From Thermotoga sp. 4484_232 (GTDB lineage Bacteria > Thermotogota > Thermotogae > Thermotogales > Thermotogaceae), in assembly GCA_002084985.1 (NCBI GenBank), contig MZGO01000044.1:1-5957 (forward strand): a stretch of 5,957 bases of DNA, given 5' to 3'. A program made the translations under genes and the position numbers. Numbering within the stretch: the first letter of the stretch is position 1; each line of letters begins with the position of its first letter. The notes beneath the pieces are model-generated. The model was not told the origin of the DNA. It saw only the letters and a program-made list of their open reading frames with translations, and made no database searches. Shown piece by piece: positions 1 to 5,775 of the stretch.

Positions 1-6
1 CGTTTT

Positions 7-1929
7 ATGAAAAAGTTCTTCTTTTTCATCATACCATTCGCTCTCGTGTCTCTCACACTTCATTCTCTCTACATCTTCATAACTAAAGATCTCCCAGATC
101 CAGAATCCAAGATGCCCATAGCTGTGAAAATGTTTTACAATGACGGCTCTCCAATGTACATCTCGAAGAATCTATGGATAGATCTCTCGGAAGTTCCTGA
201 AATGTTCTTGAAGACTCTCCTAATCTCAGAGGATGAGGATTTTTACAAGCATTTTGGTATAGATATATCCGGGCTGATGAGGGCATTGATCTACGATCTC
301 GTCACTTTTAGCTTCAGTCAAGGGGGAAGCACTATCACACAACAACTTGCAAGAAGCCTGTATCTTTCCAATGAGAAAAGCCTTATCAGGAAGTTTAAAG
401 AAATGATGATTGCATTTTGGCTTGAAAAGAGAAGGACCAAGGACGAAATCCTGGAGATGTATATAAATTCCATATACGTGGGGAATGGTCTCTACGGGTT
501 CGAAACAGCTGCCAGATACTATTTTGGCAGGAGTTTAAAAGAGCTTTCACTTGCTGAAATGGCAGTTCTTGTGGGTATGATCAGATCTCCGGAGAATTTC
601 AATCCAAAGGATAATTTGGAAAAAGCGAAAGAAAAAGCATTGACGGTTTTGAAGAGGTTACTGAACGAAGGAGTAATACCACAAAATCGTTATGAAGAGG
701 CTTTGAAAGATGTTGAGAACCTGAAAGTCTCTCAAAATGGGAATTATCATTTCAATGAAGAATTGTTTTGGAGAATCGTCGGAGAATTGAGAGAAATAGG
801 ATTTTCTTTGAATGAAGTTAGAAAGGGTTATGCCCTGTACACCACGATCGATAAGGATCTTCAAAGAATTGTTGAAAGTGTATCTGGAGAAAGAAAAGAC
901 ATCGCCTTTTTTTCCATGAATCCAAAAACGGGAGAAATTCTGTGTTATCACGGTATAGGTGTGAATGAGGGGAATAGACAGCTGGGATCTGCTATAAAAC
1001 CTTTTTACTATTATTTATCTTTCCTTATGGGATACTCACCTAAGGATATAATTCCAGATCTTCCCATAAAAATCGGAAGCTGGTCTCCCGAAAACTTCAC
1101 TAAGAGTTTTAAAGGAGCTATCACTCTCGAAAAAGCTCTTATCTGGTCTGAGAATGTTCCGTCGGTTATATTGTTCGATATTTTGACACTGAATTCTGTG
1201 AAAGACTTTTTGAAGAACTCTTTGAAAATATCGGGGAAGTATCCAGACGATCTAACGTTATCCCTTGGTACATTGGAGACGTCACCTGAAGAGGTTGTGA
1301 AGGCTTTCTCAGCTGTTATAAATGGAGGAGTCGTTTTGAAACCGTTTGTCATCAAAAAAATCGTGGATTCGAATGGTAACGTTGTCTACGAGGGGAAGCC
1401 TCACATAGTGGGATCGGTGGCAACTTACAAGAGGGGGCCTATAGATGCCACCAACATCTTAAAAACAATCCTGCTGGAAGTAGTGAACGAAGGAACGGGT
1501 AGACTGGCCAAGATACCGGGGAAGAATATCATGGGAAAAACGGGAACAGCGGAGAAAAATGCGTGGTTCGTTGGAGGAGATGATAACTTCTTAATGGGAG
1601 TCACCATTGATGGAGAAGATCTTTTAGGGGGGAGAGCTTGTGCTCCTGTTTGGAAAGAGGTAGTTGAAAGGTGGGGAAAGTTTGAGGGAAAAGTATCGAT
1701 CACTTCCACATCCTTTAACGATGGAAAGGTTATATTCTCCGAGAGAATTCTGAACATGTTGGATTTTGAGAGGATCGTGAAATTGATTTATGAAGGTGAT
1801 GTGTCTGAAGATAGTCTTGTGTTCTTTCTGAAAAAATTACCTCAAAAATATCAAGTGGAGTTCTTGTCTAAGATATACGAAATAGATCCAATTCTCTCGA
1901 CGGAGATATGGAAGAAGGTGATACAATGA
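7..1929 (+). CDS. Class A penicillin-binding protein (PBP1A type): peptidoglycan glycosyltransferase/transpeptidase
   Basis: Bifunctional enzyme that polymerises lipid II glycan strands and cross-links the stem peptides outside the cytoplasmic membrane. Residues 4-25 form one hydrophobic anchor after a short Lys-rich start. The GT51 domain (about 40-200) shows the catalytic Glu in EDEDFYKHFG (E75), GGSTITQQLAR (106-116), RKFKE (128-132), EILEMYIN (147-154) and RSPENFNP (193-200). After a linker (about 200-280) comes the transpeptidase with all three motifs: SAIK (nucleophile S328, K331), SEN (381-383) and KTGTA (511-515). At 640 residues it is compact, with no sign of an inserted OB-type domain. 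About 85 residues after the transpeptidase fold (557-640) form a charged, probably helical tail that I do not recognise. The ATG at 7 gives a sensible N-terminus, but only six bases precede it and no stop lies in them, so a farther upstream start cannot be excluded. The stop overlaps the next start codon. Family assignment is firm; mrcA/ponA naming is not settled. Confidence 0.96.
   Translation: MKKFFFFIIPFALVSLTLHSLYIFITKDLPDPESKMPIAVKMFYNDGSPMYISKNLWIDLSEVPEMFLKTLLISEDEDFYKHFGIDISGLMRALIYDLVTFSFSQGGSTITQQLARSLYLSNEKSLIRKFKEMMIAFWLEKRRTKDEILEMYINSIYVGNGLYGFETAARYYFGRSLKELSLAEMAVLVGMIRSPENFNPKDNLEKAKEKALTVLKRLLNEGVIPQNRYEEALKDVENLKVSQNGNYHFNEELFWRIVGELREIGFSLNEVRKGYALYTTIDKDLQRIVESVSGERKDIAFFSMNPKTGEILCYHGIGVNEGNRQLGSAIKPFYYYLSFLMGYSPKDIIPDLPIKIGSWSPENFTKSFKGAITLEKALIWSENVPSVILFDILTLNSVKDFLKNSLKISGKYPDDLTLSLGTLETSPEEVVKAFSAVINGGVVLKPFVIKKIVDSNGNVVYEGKPHIVGSVATYKRGPIDATNILKTILLEVVNEGTGRLAKIPGKNIMGKTGTAEKNAWFVGGDDNFLMGVTIDGEDLLGGRACAPVWKEVVERWGKFEGKVSITSTSFNDGKVIFSERILNMLDFERIVKLIYEGDVSEDSLVFFLKKLPQKYQVEFLSKIYEIDPILSTEIWKKVIQ
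1913..1922 (+). promoter_or_regulatory. Shine-Dalgarno that fixes the start of the CNBD/TPR gene
   Basis: AGAAGGTGAT differs by one base from the anti-SD complement AGGAGGTGAT and lies three bases before the ATG at 1926. It is inside the last codons of the PBP gene. It lies downstream of the alternative ATG at 1908, so it can only serve the 1926 start. Confidence 0.8.
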
Positions 1930-2582
1930 ATTTTCATAGAGGCCAGAAGGTTCAAACTTCTCATCTCTGGTTCTTGGTATCAGGAAGGGTGAGAAAAGGA
2001 AACTCCATAGTGACAGAACAGCATTTCATAAACCTGATGGAGTATTTAAAGGATGAGAGAGTGAATATTGAATTTCTCGAAGATTCCACTGTGGAGGAAG
2101 TTGTTGAGATTTCGGATGAATGGTTTGAAAAAGCTATGATGGAACTGTATCAGATGGAGAAAAGACTTTTGAGCATCGTAAGGATGAATGTTGGGAAATT
2201 AGGGAAAAGATCAGCAATAGATTTACCAGGTGAAGTGGTTGAATTGCCAGAAAATGAACAGGAAGCCTTGAACGTTATAGGTGAGAACTTCGAAAGATGG
2301 TCTCATCAAGAGAGAGCAATTCATCTCAGATCGTTCATAAGAAGATTTCAAGATTCTCCTCAAATTCCAGAGTATCTTCTCACCCTTTCCTTGGAAGAAG
2401 AGGCTGTGGGAAACAGGAATGAGGCGATACGTCTTTTAAAACTTTTTATTTTGAGTTTTCCAGATCACAGATTGATTGCAAACGCACTGGAAGCTCTCAC
2501 CTTGATATTTAGACAGATGGGAGATGCTTCCTGGATAGACTATGCTGTGATGAAACTGTTTGTAGGGGGTGGTAAGTCGTGA
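1926..2582 (+). CDS. Small cytosolic protein: degenerate cyclic-nucleotide-binding-like domain plus TPR-like helices
   Basis: Function unknown. Residues 1-70 follow the CNBD jelly-roll pattern: FHRGQKV (3-9), LWFLVSGRVRKGNSIV (14-29, like the family 'LYFILSG.V' hairpin) and FLEDSTVEEV (50-59, like 'aleDStvl.i'). The phosphate-binding cassette (Gly-Glu and the later Arg-Ala) is not recognisable, so cyclic nucleotide binding is doubtful. After a charged linker (75-115), residues 120-212 look like two to three TPR-type helical hairpins. The clearest is 147-180, with Leu/Gly/Ala spacing and a closing FPD; an ERAIHLRSFIRRF half-repeat precedes it. There is no signal peptide or membrane segment. 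The ATG at 1926 is chosen over the in-frame ATG at 1908 because a near-perfect Shine-Dalgarno sits just before it and it gives an ATGA overlap with the PBP stop. Fold calls are by eye; coding status is much surer than function. Confidence 0.85.
   Translation: MNFHRGQKVQTSHLWFLVSGRVRKGNSIVTEQHFINLMEYLKDERVNIEFLEDSTVEEVVEISDEWFEKAMMELYQMEKRLLSIVRMNVGKLGKRSAIDLPGEVVELPENEQEALNVIGENFERWSHQERAIHLRSFIRRFQDSPQIPEYLLTLSLEEEAVGNRNEAIRLLKLFILSFPDHRLIANALEALTLIFRQMGDASWIDYAVMKLFVGGGKS
2564..2573 (+). promoter_or_regulatory. Shine-Dalgarno for the Crp-like fragment gene
   Basis: AGGGGGTGGT lies five bases before the GTG at 2579 and eleven before the ATG at 2585. The spacing favours the GTG, which also gives a GTGA overlap with the upstream stop. 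Confidence 0.7.
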
Positions 2583-2926
2583 AAATGCCGAAGATGGGGG
2601 AATCGGGGGAAGTTTTCATCCTAGAAAAAGGTATGGTGGGAGGTTTCGACAGATTGAACAGACTCGTCTTCTTACATTTCGATGGTGATGTGGTCGGATT
2701 TGAGTTTTTGATAAAGAAACCCTCCCTTCTTCATTACATACCTCTGTCCGATATATCCACGAGAGAGCTGAAGGACAAATTCGATGGTGAATACATCCTA
2801 AGAAAGTATCTGAATAGAATAGAATTCATAAAGAGTATCATGAACGTACCAGATGAGGAAAGAATAGAGCTATTTAACAGGATATCTTCTGAAAAAGGTT
2901 ACAGGATACCAGAGAACATCTTTTGA
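2579..2926 (+). CDS. Crp/Fnr-like sensor fragment without helix-turn-helix (hypothetical protein)
   Basis: A 115-residue protein of unknown role. Residues 8-44 resemble the later strands of a CNBD (GEVFILEKGMVGG, then FDGDVVGFEFL, which compares with family 'pGdvfGELal'). Residues 53-66 fit the closing strand and the start of the long helix. Residues 72-110 resemble the Crp dimerisation helix and the segment leading to the DNA-binding domain (DEERIELFNRISSEKGYRIP), but the chain ends there, so there is no helix-turn-helix. GFE replaces the Gly-Glu of the phosphate cassette and the usual Arg is not seen. It starts with GTG in a GTGA overlap with the preceding stop; the strong upstream G-rich Shine-Dalgarno is better spaced for this GTG than for the ATG at 2585, though both remain possible. 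The next gene begins 15 nt after its stop, leaving no room for a lost C-terminal domain. Domain reading is inference. Confidence 0.82.
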   Translation: MKMPKMGESGEVFILEKGMVGGFDRLNRLVFLHFDGDVVGFEFLIKKPSLLHYIPLSDISTRELKDKFDGEYILRKYLNRIEFIKSIMNVPDEERIELFNRISSEKGYRIPENIF

Positions 2927-2929
2927 AAA

Positions 2930-2935
2930 GGGGGG
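2930..2935 (+). promoter_or_regulatory. Shine-Dalgarno for the phosphoesterase gene
   Basis: A run of six G follows four A in the 15-nt gap after the previous stop and lies six bases before the ATG at 2942. There is no room for a separate promoter in the gap. Confidence 0.75.
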
Positions 2936-2941
2936 CACAAT

Positions 2942-3421
2942 ATGTGGCTTGTGGTGAGCGATTCTCACGATAACATGTTGATGTTGAAAAAGATATCGGA
3001 TCTGATATCGAAGAAGAATATAACTCACATCTTCCATTGTGGTGATTTCGTGGCGCCTTTTACTCTACCTTTACTCATAAGGGACGGTGTGGAATTCTTC
3101 GGCGTCTTCGGGAACAACGATGGAGAGAGACTACTTTTGAGAGAGAAATCTAGAAACAGGATATTCCCTTCGCCTCACGAACTGGAAGTCGCCGGAAAGA
3201 GGGTAGCGATGTTCCATGAACCGTATCTTCTGGAATCCGTGGCTCAAAGTGGTGTATACGACTTTGTCTTCTACGGACACACTCATGAAGTGGATATAAG
3301 GAGAGTTGGAGACACATTGATCGTGAATCCAGGTGAAAGTTGTGGGTACCTTACAGGAAAAGCAACCGTAGTTCTGCTTGATCCCAAGACCGGTTCAACT
3401 GAACTTCTTGAGATCCGATAG
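2942..3421 (+). CDS. YfcE/MJ0936-type metallophosphoesterase (phosphodiesterase)
   Basis: Calcineurin-like phosphoesterase of the small single-domain YfcE/MJ0936 family, whose studied members are Mn/Ni-dependent phosphodiesterases on model substrates with unclear natural ones. The dimetal site is complete in order: DSH (D7, H9), GD (G34, D35), GNND (57-60, usually GNxD), H92, and GHTH (H113, H115), followed by NPGES (129-133). The length of 159 residues is normal for the family and there is no signal peptide. One deviation is that H92 is followed by Glu-Pro (FHEP) where family members usually have His-Gly. A six-G Shine-Dalgarno lies six bases before the ATG. It is the last gene of the plus-strand run, and its final 27 nt overlap the 3' end of the opposing murC. 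Whether its co-location with a PBP gene reflects a shared job cannot be told from the sequence. Confidence 0.93.
   Translation: MWLVVSDSHDNMLMLKKISDLISKKNITHIFHCGDFVAPFTLPLLIRDGVEFFGVFGNNDGERLLLREKSRNRIFPSPHELEVAGKRVAMFHEPYLLESVAQSGVYDFVFYGHTHEVDIRRVGDTLIVNPGESCGYLTGKATVVLLDPKTGSTELLEIR
3380..3415. terminator. Possible bidirectional stem-loop at the convergent gene junction
   Basis: Arms GATCCCAAGA (3380-3389) and TCTTGAGATC (3406-3415) pair over ten positions with one C/A mismatch on the plus strand. On the minus (murC) strand that mismatch becomes a G-U pair. Inside, GTTC/GAAC (3393-3396 with 3401-3404) pairs around a four-base loop, after a short internal loop. It lies in the last codons of both the phosphoesterase gene and murC. 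No proper U-tract follows on either strand, so a classical intrinsic terminator is not shown; it may mark mRNA 3' ends or be chance. Confidence 0.35.
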
Positions 3422-4738
3422 TTTCATCTTAAATCTCTTGGAAACTTCTATTATGTCGCCAGCACCCACAAAGAGGTAGACAGTACAGGGGGTGACTTCG
3501 AGCTTCTTTAAGATATCCTCTTTGTTCGGCACGAAGGATGAATCCTTACCTATCTCCATAAGACTTTCATGGATCATCTCGGCTGAGATTCTCCTCTCAT
3601 TTTCATAAGCTCCAAATACTTCCGTAACTATCACGTGATCAGCTTCTCTCAAAGAACGTGCAAAATTGCCGTCTTCCCTCATCAAGCGAGTGTATCTATG
3701 AGGCTGAAAGATCACCGTTATTTTTTCACTTCTGAAAATTTCCTTGGTTGTCTTCAACAGATTTTCGACTTCCTGAGGAGTATGAGCGTAATCATCGATA
3801 ATGAATATCCTTCTATCTTCATCTGCATAAGTCACGTTGAATCTTCTTTTAACGCCTTCAAAATCTTCTAGAGCTGAGGAAACTACTCCCAGATCGCATC
3901 CTAAAAAATCGAGTAAAGAGAATACGGCGAGAGCGTTCAGAGCATTGTGAAGGCCTGGCACTTTGAGAACAAGTTGTCCATATCTCTTACCATTCTTTCT
4001 GATCGACACTTCCTGATACCATGTCTTCTGTTCTCTTCTTTCTATAGTGTAAGTTCCGTGGTTTAAACCAAAAGAAATCATTCCCAGCTTTCCTGTGATC
4101 TCATCCTCCGCGAAGGTTACCAAAACTTCCTTCACACTCTTGGCAAACGTCTCAAAAGCTTTTTTATATTTCCCGAGATCCCAATCGTACTTTTCTATGT
4201 GATCTCCTCTTGCATTTGTTATGATGGCGTAATTTGGAGAGAAAGATGAAAACTTTCCATCGCTCTCATCTAATTCATAAACGAAGACATCAGAACCCTT
4301 TCGATAGTTTCCGTGTTCCAGCGAGGAATGAATCCCTCCAAGAAAGACCGTTGGGTCCTTTTTGAGATATTTCAGAACATGAGCGAGCATAGCGGTTGTT
4401 GTGGTCTTGCCATCCGTTCCTGTGACCGCAAATTGCTCTTTCCCTGAAACGATCTCTCTGAGAAAATCTATTCGCTCGAAAACAGGGACTTTCTCCCTCA
4501 GAGCTCTGAAAACCTCTGGGTTCGATCGGGAAACGGCAGGAGTTCTCACAAGAAAATCAGGATCCTTCCAGTTCCTCTCAGAATGCCCTATAAAGATATC
4601 TATTCCCATTTTCCTCAGATATCTCGTCCTCTCATTTTCTTCGATGTTGGATCCATACACCTCTGTACCACTTAAAAACTCGTGTAAAGCGATTGAACTC
4701 ATACCGATTCCACCAATTCCAACGAAATGTATTCTCAT
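3395..4738 (-). CDS. murC: UDP-N-acetylmuramate--L-alanine ligase
   Basis: Cytosolic ATP-dependent ligase adding the first stem-peptide residue, L-Ala, to UDP-MurNAc. The N-terminal UDP-binding Rossmann motif is HFVGIGGIGMSSIA (4-17). The ATP P-loop is GTDGKTTTT (107-115), with Asp109 where MurC usually has His. The central domain has YELDESDG (154-161) and NARGDH (175-180, with the metal-site His180), then PGLHNALNALA (261-271) and FEGVKRRF (293-300). The C-terminal Mur ligase domain has DDYAHTP (315-321), FQPHRYTRL (344-352) and GAGDI (425-429). At 447 residues it is near the usual 450-490. Start and murG stop share an ATGA overlap, with GGGGGAG upstream, so it is coupled to murG. It is the last gene of the minus-strand run and overlaps the convergent phosphoesterase gene at its end. 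Confidence 0.97.
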   Translation of the reverse strand: MRIHFVGIGGIGMSSIALHEFLSGTEVYGSNIEENERTRYLRKMGIDIFIGHSERNWKDPDFLVRTPAVSRSNPEVFRALREKVPVFERIDFLREIVSGKEQFAVTGTDGKTTTTAMLAHVLKYLKKDPTVFLGGIHSSLEHGNYRKGSDVFVYELDESDGKFSSFSPNYAIITNARGDHIEKYDWDLGKYKKAFETFAKSVKEVLVTFAEDEITGKLGMISFGLNHGTYTIERREQKTWYQEVSIRKNGKRYGQLVLKVPGLHNALNALAVFSLLDFLGCDLGVVSSALEDFEGVKRRFNVTYADEDRRIFIIDDYAHTPQEVENLLKTTKEIFRSEKITVIFQPHRYTRLMREDGNFARSLREADHVIVTEVFGAYENERRISAEMIHESLMEIGKDSSFVPNKEDILKKLEVTPCTVYLFVGAGDIIEVSKRFKMKLSDLKKFS

Positions 4739-5766
4739 CGTATCTCCCCCAGGATTTCTCTCACGATTTTCTTAGCAGGATTTTCAAACGCTTTCATAAG
4801 TTTACCTTTTTTCTTCAGATCTTTCAACACCTCGATCACTTTATCGGGTGTTGCTTCTTCCTCCCTCAAGACACTTACCACGCCCTTTTTCTCAGCTTCC
4901 AGAGCGTTCATGAGCTGATGGGAACCCGTGGATCCTTCCCAAGGTATCACCAGGCCTCTAACACCGTAATACATCATTTCTCCTAATGTGCTGGCTCCAC
5001 CTCTTGTAACAGCGGTCCTCGCTTTTTGCCAGAAGTTGTGTATACCGTTTATGTAAACGTAGGGTGCCACATGATCGAATTTTTTAAATCTTTCCCTCCA
5101 TTCTTCACTACCTGTTACGTGAACGAAGGTGTCTTCATCATACAATCTGTAAACTTTCTCCATTAAAGAGTTTATGAAATCACTACCCAAACTACCACCA
5201 AGAACTAAAACGAAATCATCAAACGGTACTTCCAGCTTCCTACCGTGTACTCTAACTGGGCACCCTGTGTACACTATTCTATCCCTGGCACGTTCTGGGA
5301 AATATTCCAAGCTCTTTTCAAAGGATATGAAGATCTTTCTCGCAAAATGTGCTATTAAAGAATTTGCGAATCCAGGTATAACATTCTGTTCGTGAACAAA
5401 TATAGGTACTTTCAAAGATCTAGCAGCAAGAGCAACTGGACCACAAACGTACCCCCCACTCAACATGGCAAAATCCGGTTTGAAAGCCCTTATCGCCTCT
5501 TTTATCTTACTCTTTTCTAGTAGAACTTTCAAGATCGTTCTCAAATTGCATGGATTCCAAAGAGGTCTCGAAAACCCTCTTAAATTCAGCGATATGACTT
5601 TATACTCCGGGTGCTCAGAATTTATAACCTTTTCGTCGATCTTTCCTCTGACCACAAAATAAAGCACATCCAATTCCACTTGATTCGCCAGTTCCTCCAA
5701 AATTGCCAAATTCGGATAGAGATGTCCCCCAGTTCCTCCCCCAGCCGCGATTACTCTGAGTCTCAT
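4735..5766 (-). CDS. murG: UDP-GlcNAc:lipid I N-acetylglucosaminyltransferase
   Basis: GT28 glycosyltransferase at the inner membrane face; it transfers GlcNAc from UDP-GlcNAc to lipid I to make lipid II. From the ATG chosen here (343 residues): glycine loop GGGTGGHLYP (9-18, with catalytic-region His15), GGYVCGP (104-110), HEQNVIPGFAN (125-135), TGCPVR (167-172, usually TGNPVR), LGGSLGS (189-195), TRGGASTLGE (254-263, usually RAGAST..E, with the ribose-contacting Glu263) and GSHQLMNA (281-288). There is no transmembrane segment, as expected for this peripheral protein. The in-frame GTG at 5772 would make a GTGA overlap with ftsW, but its Shine-Dalgarno would be only two bases away; the ATG at 5766 has GAGGTGA better placed and puts the N-terminus where the family starts. 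It lies between ftsW and murC, the classical dcw order. Confidence 0.96.
   Translation of the reverse strand: MRLRVIAAGGGTGGHLYPNLAILEELANQVELDVLYFVVRGKIDEKVINSEHPEYKVISLNLRGFSRPLWNPCNLRTILKVLLEKSKIKEAIRAFKPDFAMLSGGYVCGPVALAARSLKVPIFVHEQNVIPGFANSLIAHFARKIFISFEKSLEYFPERARDRIVYTGCPVRVHGRKLEVPFDDFVLVLGGSLGSDFINSLMEKVYRLYDEDTFVHVTGSEEWRERFKKFDHVAPYVYINGIHNFWQKARTAVTRGGASTLGEMMYYGVRGLVIPWEGSTGSHQLMNALEAEKKGVVSVLREEEATPDKVIEVLKDLKKKGKLMKAFENPAKKIVREILGEIR
4744..4750 (-). promoter_or_regulatory. Shine-Dalgarno for murC inside the end of murG
   Basis: The minus strand reads GGGGGAG, five bases before the murC ATG and within the last murG codons. With the ATGA overlap this fits translational coupling of murC to murG. 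Confidence 0.75.
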
Positions 5767-5768
5767 GG

Positions 5769-5775
5769 TCACCTC
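5769..5775 (-). promoter_or_regulatory. Shine-Dalgarno deciding the murG start
   Basis: The minus strand reads GAGGTGA, ending two bases before the ATG at 5766, with the GAGG core five bases away. It includes the GTG at 5772 and the ftsW stop, so it supports the ATG. A second AGGAG just upstream (5779-5775) could serve the GTG only at an unusually short two-base spacing. Confidence 0.65.

Noticed and set aside
1425..1757. Open frame of 110 codons antisense to the PBP gene
   Set aside because: It lies wholly opposite the transpeptidase region with its conserved motifs, and its product has no recognisable motif and biased Ser/Pro/Phe content typical of an antisense shadow.
1908..1925. Six-codon N-terminal extension of the CNBD/TPR gene from the ATG at 1908
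   Set aside because: Its only upstream SD-like bases (GGAG) are two bases away, while a near-perfect SD lies downstream of it and serves the ATG at 1926; the extension also adds residues before the natural first strand.
2992..3009. Repeated GATATC forming an imperfect inverted repeat
   Set aside because: It is explained by the coding of Ile-Ser-Asp-Leu-Ile-Ser in the phosphoesterase; there is no loop or position suggesting a regulatory role.
3420..3445. AGTTTC/GAAACT inverted repeat after the phosphoesterase stop
   Set aside because: There are only six pairs across a loop of about 15 bases and no U-tract, which is within chance for AT-rich coding sequence.
4401..4775. Open frame of 124 codons antisense to the murC start and murG end
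   Set aside because: It is opposite firmly identified murC and murG sequence, has low-complexity Ser/Ile/Pro content, and shows no family resemblance.
5767..5772. GTG start for murG at 5772, giving a GTGA overlap with ftsW
   Set aside because: The SD spacing is too short, and family MurG proteins start close to the glycine loop as the ATG at 5766 does. It is kept as a minor alternative because other junctions here use such overlaps.
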